Source of the DNA: Ruicaihuangia caeni
GTDB taxonomy: Bacteria; Actinomycetota; Actinomycetes; Actinomycetales; Microbacteriaceae
Length of the DNA stretch: 64,000 bases
Assembly: GCF_029952955.1 (NCBI RefSeq)
Contig: NZ_JASATX010000002.1
Span: forward strand, 124,001-188,000
Reading direction: 5' to 3'
How positions within the stretch are numbered: the stretch's first letter is position 1; the number at the start of each line of letters is the position of its first letter. The position numbers and the translations under genes are program-made. The notes under the pieces were generated by a model. The model saw nothing but the letters and a program-made list of their open reading frames with translations. It was not told the origin of the DNA and did no database searches. Of this stretch, positions 54,381-63,247 are shown piece by piece.

Positions 54381-55142
54381 ATGACTTCGCCGCGGCTCAC
54401 GCTCGCCTATGTGCCCGGCGCGACCCCGGCGAAGTGGTTGCGCGTCTGGGCAGAGCGGCATCCGGAGACTCCGATGGATGCCGAACGGGTACCGCTCGAA
54501 GAAGTGCGCGCGCGACTCGATGACGGTCGCGCAGACGCGGCGCTGCTGCGCCTGCCCTCCGAGGTCGACCCGACATCGGTGGAGGAGCTGCACGTCATCC
54601 GGCTCTACGAGGAGACCCAGGTCGCCGTGCTTCCCCGCGATCACGCCTTTGCCGACTTCGGTGAGCTGAGCGGTGAGGAGTTCGCCGAACTTTCCGGCGA
54701 GGTTCTCGACCCGGTCGCACTGGGGGAGAAGTACGGCGAGTCCGGCCCCCTCGGCGATGAGCAACTGATCGAGGTGGTGGCATCGGGGGCCGGGATCGCC
54801 GTGATGCCCCAGCCGGTCGCCCGACTGTACTCGCGTCGCGATGTACGAGCGGTGGTGCTCACCGACGCCCGCGCCACTGCCATGGCACTGGTCTGGCGAA
54901 GGGATTCTTCCTCACCACTCATCGAAGACCTGGCCGGCATCGTGAGGGGTCGCGGTGCGAAGAGCTCGCGTGGGAGCGCCGATGGCGAGTCGGCCCCGCC
55001 TGCCGCCAAGTCGACGAGCGCTTCTGCGGGCGGGCGATCCGGCGGGTCTGGTGCGAGGCGCCAGCAAACGAGAGGGACGTCTGCTCAAGGCTCTACGGGG
55101 AGCCGTCGCCCGCCGCGGCCGAAGCGCAAGCGGGGTCGTTGA
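54381..55142 (+). CDS. LysR-type effector domain without DNA-binding domain
   Basis: The 253-residue protein is a periplasmic-binding-like fold of the kind found in LysR regulators: RLTLAYVPGATPAKWLRVW at the start, then RADAALLRLP, EETQVAVLPRDHAFA and GAGIAVMPQPVARLY. There is no helix-turn-helix. In its place is a C-terminal tail of about 65 residues rich in Ser, Gly, Arg and Lys that should be disordered and positively charged. It may sense a small molecule and bind nucleic acid through the tail. It lies 29 bases after the monooxygenase gene. Confidence 0.8.
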   Translation: MTSPRLTLAYVPGATPAKWLRVWAERHPETPMDAERVPLEEVRARLDDGRADAALLRLPSEVDPTSVEELHVIRLYEETQVAVLPRDHAFADFGELSGEEFAELSGEVLDPVALGEKYGESGPLGDEQLIEVVASGAGIAVMPQPVARLYSRRDVRAVVLTDARATAMALVWRRDSSSPLIEDLAGIVRGRGAKSSRGSADGESAPPAAKSTSASAGGRSGGSGARRQQTRGTSAQGSTGSRRPPRPKRKRGR

Positions 55143-55176
55143 TCGCCCGACCTGACCGTCGCCCTCACCGGCGCTT

Positions 55177-55761
55177 TCAACCGCTAGCGCTTCCCGGCTG
55201 GGTGCAGGCGCCCCATCGTCCGGCTCTCGCTTCGCGCGCCTTCGCTTCGGCAGCGCTGAGTTCGGGCCAATACGCGTCGTTCGCGCCGATGCGCACGGCC
55301 TCGGCGGCGCCCTCGCGCACGAGTTCGAGGTTCACGAAGTCGCCATCGCTGTTCCACAGGTAGAGCAATGCGCGACCGTACGGGTCGATGCGGTCGACGC
55401 CGGCGAGCGCTCGCACGGAACTGCCATCCGGCAGCAATCGACGCAGGTCGTCACGGGCCTCTGCAGCGAAACATTCCGCGGGTTCGGAGCCCTCGAGTTC
55501 AGGAGTGTCGACGCCGATCAGTCGCACCTTGATGTCGCTGCCGTCATCCGCTCTGACGAAGAGCGTGTCACCGTCGTGCACATGCTCGACCGTGTACTCG
55601 GTCGTGCCGACGGGAGGTTCCGGTGAGCCGGCATCGCCCGTGCCGATGCCGAGCAATTGCGACGCGGCGAAGACCGCGAGAACGAGGCAGGCGATCGCGC
55701 CCAGCCCCCACCATCGCGCCCCGCCCACGCGCCGAGCATACCCAGCGCGCATCCCACTCAC
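55177..55761 (-). CDS. Thermonuclease (SNase-like) family protein
   Basis: The 194-residue protein has an N-terminal membrane anchor or signal (WWGLGAIACLVLAVFAA) and an SNase-type OB-fold. The catalytic pattern is visible: DGDTL, RLIGVDTPEL, and DPYGRALLYLW. It is probably an extracytoplasmic nuclease. The GTG at 55761 overlaps the lhr stop as GTGA, so it is coupled to lhr; ATG 55752 is an alternative start. Confidence 0.88.
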   Translation of the reverse strand: MSGMRAGYARRVGGARWWGLGAIACLVLAVFAASQLLGIGTGDAGSPEPPVGTTEYTVEHVHDGDTLFVRADDGSDIKVRLIGVDTPELEGSEPAECFAAEARDDLRRLLPDGSSVRALAGVDRIDPYGRALLYLWNSDGDFVNLELVREGAAEAVRIGANDAYWPELSAAEAKAREARAGRWGACTQPGSASG

Positions 55762-58700
55762 ACCCGCAGCCGGAGGCCCTGCGGGGTTGGCGCGAATCCA
55801 GCGCGCTCGAGGGCGAGGCCGAACGCGGTGCCGATTGCGAACTCGCCATTGACGCGTTCGATGCGCAGCGACCGGGCTCCGCGCCGGACGGCCCCGGCGA
55901 GAGCGGATGCCGCAGCCTCTAATCCCTGCTCAGACGCGGCGTGCCCGAAGGTGAGCGCGCTCTTGCCGCCGCGCTCGAGGTACACCGCGAGTGCGCCGTC
56001 GACGAGCACCACAATGGCGCCTGCCTTGCGGGCTGGACGGTGACCTTCAACCTCTGGCCACGGCAACGCCGAACCGTAAGCGTTCGCCGGATCGGTCGCG
56101 GCGAGGGCGATCGCGGTGGGCGGGCGGTCGGCATCCGCCGCGTCGTCTCGATTGAACGAGCGCAGTCGGTCGACGGTGGGCCCTGTGGCGAACTGCGCCG
56201 CTCCGAGCCCCTCGACGAAGTAGCCCCGGCGGGCACGCCCCGACTCCTCGAACCGCTTCAGCACCTTGTACACGAGCGCGAAGCCGCCGGGCAGCTCTTC
56301 AGACTGCACGAATCCGCGCGTCACCACCCCGTACCGCTCGAGCAGTTGCTCGGCGGCGGCGGCCGCGCGCATCGTCGGGTCGTCGTGCGCGGTCGGAACC
56401 ACCGACCAACGTCCCGCGACCGTCGGCGGACCCGATCGGCTCGGCAGTGCGGCGCGCCCTCGCCCGCGGTAGCTTCGCGGGCGAGGCGTGCGCCTCACTC
56501 CCGAACTGCTTCGCAACGGCGCGAACGAGTCGTTCGTCACCGCGCCGGCCCACACGAGGTTCCAGAGTGCGGTGGCCAGGTCGGCGTCGTCGACAACGCC
56601 GCGCCCTGCCCCTACGGCATCCGACAACTGCCGGAAGAAGTAGCCGCCGCCACCTGCGAGCGCCGCCATGATGGCGAGTTCGAGCTCGCCGAGAGCATCG
56701 TCCACACCGCCGCTCGACTCGCCCGCGGCGTCGGTGCGGCTGTCGACGTCGATCGCAGCCTTGTCGGTCGTACCCCCGCCGGTCATGCCGCCGTCGGTCG
56801 TGCCGCCGTCGGTCATGCCGCCGTCGATCGCTGCGCCGTCGATCGAAGCGCCGTCGGTCGTGCCCCCGCCTGTCGCCTTACGGGCCGTGCCGACACCAGT
56901 GCTCACCAGGGGCAGCGTGAGCGGCGAAGACTCCGCCGTGTGCAGGCTGACCCAGCCGTCGTGCCCGGGCAGCGCCCCATGCCCGGCCCAGACCACTTCG
57001 CCGCTGGTGGTGAGCTCGTCGAGCATCCCCGGTTCGTAGTCCGAAACGCGTGACGGCAGCACGAGCGACTCCCAGGCGGATGCCGGCAGCGGAACTCCCG
57101 CGAGTTGCTCCACGACCTGCAGCACCCCGTCGACTCCGCGCAGTCGCCCGCCCACGTGCTGCCACATGGGCAGGAAACGCGCCAGGGTGTCGGGCGGCAC
57201 CGGCTCCACCTCGCGCCTCAGCGCGGCCAGCGATCTGGCACGAAGGCGTCGCAGCACCTCGGCGTCCACCCACTCGGTTCCGATGGCGTCGGGCGTGAAC
57301 TCGCCCTCGAGTACCCGACGGTCAGCGGCGAGCCGGCGCAAGGCGTCGTGAGCGACAGCCGTGCCGAGGCCGAAGCGCGATGCGACATCAGCGATCGTGA
57401 AGGGCGCATGCGTGCGCGCGTACCGGCTCACAAGATCGCCGACCGGGTCGGCCACCGGCTCGAGGAAGGCTGTGGGCACTCCGATGGGCAGCGGCACTCC
57501 GAGCGCGTCGCGTAGGCGAGCGGCATCCTCGACGACGGCCCAATGCTCGACGCCCGCGATGCGGGCTCGGATCACCCGGTTGGCGCGTTCCAACTCGTCC
57601 AACCAGCCGAGGGGGGTGCTGCCCGGTTCGACCCGCTCGGCGATCTCTTCGGCGGTCAACGGCCCGAGCAATCGCAGCAGGTCGGCGAGAGCCTCGGCAT
57701 CCGCCGCGAGTCGGTCACGTGTCAGTCGTTGCAATTCCTGACCGACGTCGCGGATCACCGCGGGGTCGAGCAGTTCACGCAGTTCGGCCCGGCCCAGCAG
57801 TTCGGCGAGCAGCGTCGTGTCGAGTGCGAGCGCTGCTGCCCGGCGTTCGGCCAGGGGCGAATCGCCCTCGTAGATGAACTGCCCGACGTACCCGAACAGC
57901 AGCGATCTCGCGAACGGCGACGGCTGCTCGGTGGCTGTTTCGACGAGGCGCACCTTGCGACTCGAGAGGTCTTTCATCAGCGAGATCAGCCCGGGAAGGT
58001 CGTAGACGTCTTGCAGCACCTCACGCATGGTTTCGAGCACGATCGGGAACGCCGGGTACTTGCTGGCGACGGCCAGCAGCTGTGACGCCTTCTGTCGCTG
58101 CTGCCACAGCGGTGATCGCCTGCCGGGGTCGAGTTTGGGCAGCAGCAACGCTCGGGCCGCGCACTCCCGGAATCGCGACGCGAAGAGCGCCGAGCCGCCC
58201 ACTTCGTCGGTCACGAGTTGATCGAGCTCGTCGGCCTCGAACACGAACAGTTCGGCGCCTGGAGGCTCGGCGTCGGTCTCCTGCAAGCGCACGACCATGC
58301 CGTCGTCCGAGGCGTTCGCCGCTGCGTCGATCCCGTAGCGCTCACGCACGCGTGCGCTCACCGCGAGCGCCCAGGGCGCGTGCACATCCAAGCCGAACGG
58401 CGAGTGCAGCACGAGCCGCCAATCGCCGAGCTCGTCGCGGAAGCGCTCCACCACGAGCACGCGATCGCTCGGCACGTGACCGGTCGCATCCTGCTGCTCT
58501 CGCAGGTAGGCGGTGAGGTTCGCAATCGCGCGCTCGTCGAGCCCTGCCCCTCGGAGCCGCTCCGCAGCGCTACCGGGCGATGACGCGATCTCTCGCATGA
58601 ACGCGCCCAGGGCCCGCCCGAGCTCCAGCGGCCGACCCGGGCGGTCACCGCGCCAGAACGGCACTCGCGCCGCCTGGCCGAAGGCGGGGCTCACGACGAC

Positions 58701-60530
58701 GCGATCGTGGGTGATCTCCTCGATGCGCCAGCTAGTCGTGCCGAGGGCGAAGACATCCCCGACTCGTGACTCGTAGACCATCTCCTCGTCGAGCTCGCCG
58801 ACGCGAGTGCCGCCGGTCGCATCACCGACCATGAAGACGCCGAACATCCCGCGATCGGGGATGGTGCCGCCGCTGGTCACCGCGAGCCGCTGTGCTCCGG
58901 GGCGTCCGGTCAGTGTGCCGTGAACGCGGTCCCATACGACTCGCGGGCGGAGCTGCGCGAACTCATCGCTCGGGTATCGCCCGGCGAGCAGATCGAGTGT
59001 TGCGTCGAAGGCACTGCGGGGGAGCGCCGAGAACGGTGCGCTTCGTCTGACGGTGTCGAACCAGGTCTCCACCTCGAGCGGTTCGAGGGCCACTGCAGCG
59101 ACAGTCTGCTGCGCCAGCACGTCAAGAGGGTTCGACGGCACGACGAGCTGCTCGATCGCTCCGGCGGCCATCCGTTCGCTCGTGACCGCTGCCGGAACCA
59201 GATCGCCCCGGTACTGCGGAACGATGATGCCCTTCGAGATGCCGCCCACCTGGTGACCGGCGCGGCCGATGCGCTGCAGGCCGCTGGCGACCGAAGGCGG
59301 CGATTCGACCTGGATCACTTGATCGACCGCGCCCATGTCGATGCCGAGCTCCAGCGATGAGGTGGCGACCACGCACCGCAGCCGGCCGGATTTCAGGTCG
59401 TCCTCGATCACGCCCCGCTGCTCTTTGCTGACCGAGCCGTGGTGCGCTCGGGCGAGCACTGGTTCGGCCCCCGAGACCTGTCCCGACTGGCCCATGAGCT
59501 GGGCGGGCATCGACGTGAAGGCTCCCTGCGGCCGAAGTGCGTTGACAGCGTCACGCGCGCCGTCATCGGCTTCATCGCGCAAGGGCGGTGGCTCGGGCGG
59601 CAGCTCTGCCGCGGTCGCCTCTGCCAGCCGCTCCTCATACAGCTCGTTGATGCGCCCGGTGAGGCGCTCGGCGATGCGGCGCGAGTTCGCGAACACGATG
59701 GTCGATCGGTGCTCCAACACGCGCTCGAGCAACTCGGCCTCGACGTGCGGCCAGATCGATCCGGATCGCTCGCCGTCAGCGCCCGTGCCGCCGAGCTCAG
59801 TCATGTCTTCGACCGGCACGACGACGCGAAGGTCGAAGCGCTTGCCGCTGGGCGGCGCGACGATCTGAACGGGCGCCGCCCCGCCGAGGAAGCGCGCCAC
59901 TTCCTCCGGCGGACGCACGGTGGCCGAGAGACCGATGCGCTGGGCCGGCCGTTCGAGCAGCAGGTCGAGCCGCTCGAGCGAGAGCGCCAGATGCGCGCCC
60001 CGCTTCGTGCCTGCGACCGCGTGCACTTCGTCGATGATCACGGTCTCGACATTGCGCAACGATTCACGCGCCGAACTCGTGAGCATGAGATAGAGCGACT
60101 CAGGCGTAGTGATGAGGATGTCGGGCGGCGTGCGCTGCAGGGCGCGACGCTCCTGAGGGGGAGTGTCGCCCGAGCGCACACCTACCGTCGGTTCCGGCGC
60201 GGGCTGCCCCAGTCGGCGCGCGGTCTGAGTGATGCCGATCAGTGGAGCCCGAAGGTTGCGCTCGACGTCGACGCCAAGCGCCTTTAGCGGTGAGATGTAC
60301 AGCACTCTGGTGCGCTGCTTCGGGTCGAGGTCGCGTTGGTCGACCATGAGCCGATCGAGCGACCAGAGGAACGCCGCGAGCGTCTTTCCAGACCCGGTCG
60401 GCGCGATCACGAGCGAGTGCGCGCCGGTCGAGATCGACTCCCATGCGCCTGCTTGCGCGTCGGTCGGCGCCTCGAACGCGCCCGCGAACCACGCAGCGGT
60501 GGCGGGCGAGAATCGATCGAGCGCGGTCAC
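55758..60530 (-). CDS. lhr: Large helicase-related protein Lhr
   Basis: The 1590-residue superfamily 2 helicase belongs to the long Lhr type. The N-terminal motor has Walker A APTGSGKT at 43-50, motif II DEVH near 185, SAT, and the C-terminal helicase domain with HGSVSKEQRG and QRIGRAGHQ. The Lhr winged-helix and C-terminal domains follow. A short 5-residue repeat (TDGGT/IDGAA-type, seven units) marks an insertion at about 56760-56875. GTG 60530 gives the family N-terminus (VTALDRFSPATAAWFAGAF); the longer open frame upstream is repeat sequence and is rejected. Confidence 0.92.
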   Translation of the reverse strand: MTALDRFSPATAAWFAGAFEAPTDAQAGAWESISTGAHSLVIAPTGSGKTLAAFLWSLDRLMVDQRDLDPKQRTRVLYISPLKALGVDVERNLRAPLIGITQTARRLGQPAPEPTVGVRSGDTPPQERRALQRTPPDILITTPESLYLMLTSSARESLRNVETVIIDEVHAVAGTKRGAHLALSLERLDLLLERPAQRIGLSATVRPPEEVARFLGGAAPVQIVAPPSGKRFDLRVVVPVEDMTELGGTGADGERSGSIWPHVEAELLERVLEHRSTIVFANSRRIAERLTGRINELYEERLAEATAAELPPEPPPLRDEADDGARDAVNALRPQGAFTSMPAQLMGQSGQVSGAEPVLARAHHGSVSKEQRGVIEDDLKSGRLRCVVATSSLELGIDMGAVDQVIQVESPPSVASGLQRIGRAGHQVGGISKGIIVPQYRGDLVPAAVTSERMAAGAIEQLVVPSNPLDVLAQQTVAAVALEPLEVETWFDTVRRSAPFSALPRSAFDATLDLLAGRYPSDEFAQLRPRVVWDRVHGTLTGRPGAQRLAVTSGGTIPDRGMFGVFMVGDATGGTRVGELDEEMVYESRVGDVFALGTTSWRIEEITHDRVVVSPAFGQAARVPFWRGDRPGRPLELGRALGAFMREIASSPGSAAERLRGAGLDERAIANLTAYLREQQDATGHVPSDRVLVVERFRDELGDWRLVLHSPFGLDVHAPWALAVSARVRERYGIDAAANASDDGMVVRLQETDAEPPGAELFVFEADELDQLVTDEVGGSALFASRFRECAARALLLPKLDPGRRSPLWQQRQKASQLLAVASKYPAFPIVLETMREVLQDVYDLPGLISLMKDLSSRKVRLVETATEQPSPFARSLLFGYVGQFIYEGDSPLAERRAAALALDTTLLAELLGRAELRELLDPAVIRDVGQELQRLTRDRLAADAEALADLLRLLGPLTAEEIAERVEPGSTPLGWLDELERANRVIRARIAGVEHWAVVEDAARLRDALGVPLPIGVPTAFLEPVADPVGDLVSRYARTHAPFTIADVASRFGLGTAVAHDALRRLAADRRVLEGEFTPDAIGTEWVDAEVLRRLRARSLAALRREVEPVPPDTLARFLPMWQHVGGRLRGVDGVLQVVEQLAGVPLPASAWESLVLPSRVSDYEPGMLDELTTSGEVVWAGHGALPGHDGWVSLHTAESSPLTLPLVSTGVGTARKATGGGTTDGASIDGAAIDGGMTDGGTTDGGMTGGGTTDKAAIDVDSRTDAAGESSGGVDDALGELELAIMAALAGGGGYFFRQLSDAVGAGRGVVDDADLATALWNLVWAGAVTNDSFAPLRSSSGVRRTPRPRSYRGRGRAALPSRSGPPTVAGRWSVVPTAHDDPTMRAAAAAEQLLERYGVVTRGFVQSEELPGGFALVYKVLKRFEESGRARRGYFVEGLGAAQFATGPTVDRLRSFNRDDAADADRPPTAIALAATDPANAYGSALPWPEVEGHRPARKAGAIVVLVDGALAVYLERGGKSALTFGHAASEQGLEAAASALAGAVRRGARSLRIERVNGEFAIGTAFGLALERAGFAPTPQGLRLRV

Positions 60531-60581
60531 GCGACCATCTTTACGGATGCCGCCGACACTGGCTCGCCCTCGCCCTTGCCC

Positions 60582-60735
<154 letters not shown>

Positions 60736-60840
60736 CCGGCCAGGCCTACGCTCGCGGGACCCGGCCGCGCTTCCGTCGCCCCGACATCCGTTTCGCGCGA
60801 GACTGCCCCGTAGGCCGCGCTACCGCCCCGGCATCCGCTT

Positions 60841-61170
60841 CTCGCGAGGGTTTGGTGCAGCCGCGCGGGTAGTAACCGTCGCGCTTGCAGCAAACCCTCG
60901 CGCGAGGGCAGACCGCTCGCCACCCTCGGTAGTCCGGCACGCGGCCGGTGCGGGGCAAGCGGTTGCGTTCTCGCGAGAGTTTGGTGCAGCCGCGCGGGTT
61001 GTAACCGTCGCGCTTGCAGCAAACCCTCGCGCGAGGGCAGACCGCTCGCCACCCTCGGTAATCCGTCACGCGACCGGAGCGGAGCCAAGCGGTTGCGTTC
61101 TCGCGAGGGTTTGGTGCAGCCGCGCGGGTTGTAACCGTCGCTCATGCAGCAAACCCTCGCGCGAGGGCAG
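60841..61170. repeat. Array of 130-bp direct repeats, each containing a large palindrome
   Basis: Units begin at 60841, 60970 and 61100 (129 and 130 bases apart); the third is truncated at 61170. Each opens with a long imperfect inverted repeat of about 65 bases: CTCGCGAGGGTTTG near the start, its near-complement CAAACCCTCGCGCGAG near the end, and a smaller GGTT/AACC stem inside. Units differ at few positions. The structure is REP/BIME-like. Confidence 0.88.
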
Positions 61171-61196
61171 CAGCACGCTCACCGCAGCGATCCGAC

Positions 61197-61838
61197 TCAG
61201 CCCTCGACGAGCGGCGCCATGAACTCCGCGATGTCGAGCAGTTCCTGATGCACGACTTCGTGCGCCATTCCCGGATACGGCCGATACGTCAGCGTCGAGT
61301 GCTCCGGCAGCCACTCCCGCGTGTACTCGATGAAGCGCGGGTTGATGACCTGATCCGCCGAACCCATGCCCCAGAACACCGGTGGCTTGCGCTCGGCCAG
61401 CGCAGCATCCCCCTCGTGAGGAGTGGGCACGACGAAGCCCGAGAGGTTGATCGCGTACCCGAACTGCTCGGGGCGGTGGCGCATGAGCTGTGCGCTCATC
61501 GCGCCGCCCTGTGAGAAGCCGAGCAGACCGACCGAGGTGAAGGCCTGCGCGTCGAGCCATTCGAGCACGGCAGCGGATGCCGCGTCGATCTCCCGCGCCC
61601 GCGCCTCGTCGTCGGGGTTCGGCTCGAACCACGACCAGCCGCCGCCGTAGCGGTTCGGCGCGCGCAGTGACGCGACCACCGGCTCCTTGGGCAGGTAGGG
61701 AGTCAGGCTGAAGAGGTCGCCCTCATTAGAGCCGAGCCCGTGCATGACGACCAGCAGGGGTCGACCCTCGCGTTCGCTCTCGGCAGCCGACCAGAGCACA
61801 GCATCCGCATCGATTCGCATCCTTCGATTCTGCTGCAT
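61197..61838 (-). CDS. Alpha/beta hydrolase, phospholipase/carboxylesterase type
   Basis: The 213-residue cytosolic esterase has the nucleophile elbow GFSQGG, the oxyanion region VVMHGLGSNEGDL, an Asp in GSADQVI and the catalytic His in GMAHEV. This is the family of small carboxylesterases/lysophospholipases. It starts at ATG 61838, with an alternative ATG six codons in. The repeat array begins 27 bases beyond its end. Confidence 0.88.
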   Translation of the reverse strand: MQQNRRMRIDADAVLWSAAESEREGRPLLVVMHGLGSNEGDLFSLTPYLPKEPVVASLRAPNRYGGGWSWFEPNPDDEARAREIDAASAAVLEWLDAQAFTSVGLLGFSQGGAMSAQLMRHRPEQFGYAINLSGFVVPTPHEGDAALAERKPPVFWGMGSADQVINPRFIEYTREWLPEHSTLTYRPYPGMAHEVVHQELLDIAEFMAPLVEG

Positions 61839-61972
61839 GCCGTCTGCCCGAGCGCCGAGACCGCCAGCAGCGCCCGGCCGCCCGGGTCACGATTCGGTGA
61901 AAGCGGCCGCTCGGCCCGCGTCCATGTCGGGCGCCGGAACTCGTCCGTGCTGCAAGGCAGGAGGAACTCCCA

Positions 61973-62490
61973 ATGGATTGGGCCTCGATCTTCGTGCCGT
62001 CGATTCCCGTGCTGGAATCGGTGGTGCGCGGCTCTCTCGTAGTCATCGGACTGACGATCCTGCTCAGGATCACCGGGCAGCGCGAGTCCGGCTCGCTCGC
62101 GCTCACCGACCTGCTGGTGATCGTGCTCATCGCCCAAGCGATCGGGCAGGGGCTCGCCCCTGAGTCCACTTCGATCACCGATGGGTTCATCTCGGTGCTG
62201 ACGATTCTCGCGTGGAGCATCGCCTCGATGCGCTGGCATACCGGTTCCCTCGGGTCAGGCGCGTGCTCAAACCGAGCAAGCAACCGCTCATCGAGAACGG
62301 CCCGCCGAACAAGCACGCGATGCGTCGCCAGTTCCTCAGCCGTGCAGAGCTGGACGCTCAGCTTCGGCTGCAAGGCATTGAAGACATCCAGCACGTGCGC
62401 GTGGCCTACCTGGAGCCGAACGGCATGATCTCGGCGTTCCGGAAGGATGCCGGCGACGTCGAGCCGACGCCGAGGCCACCCGAGAGCTGA
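61973..62490 (+). pseudogene. DUF421 (YetF-like) membrane protein with a 1-base frameshift
   Basis: The first frame encodes the three-helix N-terminus of a DUF421 protein (LRITGQRESGSLALTDLLVI), and the second the soluble domain (RRVLKPSKQPLIENG, RAELDAQLRLQGIEDIQHVR). They join if one C is restored in GCCTCGAT at about 62224, giving the expected ...SIALDALAYRFP. So a single-base deletion in a C run, or a sequencing error, splits the gene. GGAGG lies upstream of the start. The function of the family is unknown. Confidence 0.82.
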
Positions 62491-62533
62491 GGGAGCAGTG
62501 CGCGCCACTCAGCCGTGAGTCAGCCGCGAAACC

Positions 62534-63076
62534 TCAGGGCAGCACGCCGGCCGAAGCGAGCGCTGCCCGCAGCAGGGTGCCGCGGCCGCCCTCCATCTCG
62601 CTGACGATGCGCGGCGAGGCCGCTTCTTCTGGAGTGAACCAGGTGAGCTCGAGGGCGTCCTGACGGGGATCGCACGTGCCCGTGACCGGGACGATATAGG
62701 CGAGTGACACCGCGTGCTGGCGGCTGTCCATATAGGGAGTGAGCCCCGGCAGGGGAAAGTACTCGGCCACCGAGAACGGCACTGGCGACGCCGGCAACTG
62801 TGGGAAGGCCATCGGCCCCAGATCGTTCTCCAGGTGACGGAACAGCGCGTCGCGCAGGGTTTCCCCGTACATGACGCGGCCCGACACGATGGTGCGCGTG
62901 ATCTCGTCCTCCGAGTTCGCGCGCATCAGGAGGCCGACCTCGGTCACTACGCCGAGTCCGTCGACCCGCACCGGCACGGCCTCGACGTAGAGCACCGGCA
63001 TCCGTCGCCGGTACATCGCGAGCTCATCGTCAGAGAGCCACGCCGAGTTGGGGTCTGGAGTGCCCACGGAAGCCAT
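62534..63076 (-). CDS. NUDIX-like protein (DUF4916 type), degenerate Nudix box
   Basis: The 180-residue protein aligns with the actinobacterial NUDIX-related DUF4916 family: an N-terminal helix with NSAWLSDDELAMYRRRMPV, a beta core, and a C-terminal PEEAASPRIVSEMEGG. The Nudix box position reads GRVMYGETLRDALFRHLEND; the REUxEE glutamates are replaced by His, Asn and Asp. Hydrolase activity is therefore doubtful. It is monocistronic as far as visible. Confidence 0.75.
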   Translation of the reverse strand: MASVGTPDPNSAWLSDDELAMYRRRMPVLYVEAVPVRVDGLGVVTEVGLLMRANSEDEITRTIVSGRVMYGETLRDALFRHLENDLGPMAFPQLPASPVPFSVAEYFPLPGLTPYMDSRQHAVSLAYIVPVTGTCDPRQDALELTWFTPEEAASPRIVSEMEGGRGTLLRAALASAGVLP

Positions 63077-63247
63077 GTTCCATTCTTACCCGAGGGCCGG
63101 GCGCAACGGGCGCGAGTTCGCCGAGCGCGCACGTTTGGGCGAGGGGTCGGCCGACGTGCGGTTCAGTTCCGCAGCCAGCGAGCCAGCGCGCCAGCCAGCC
63201 GATCGATCGGTGGTCGACAGCTGATCGCCGCCGACCACCTCGAGCGA

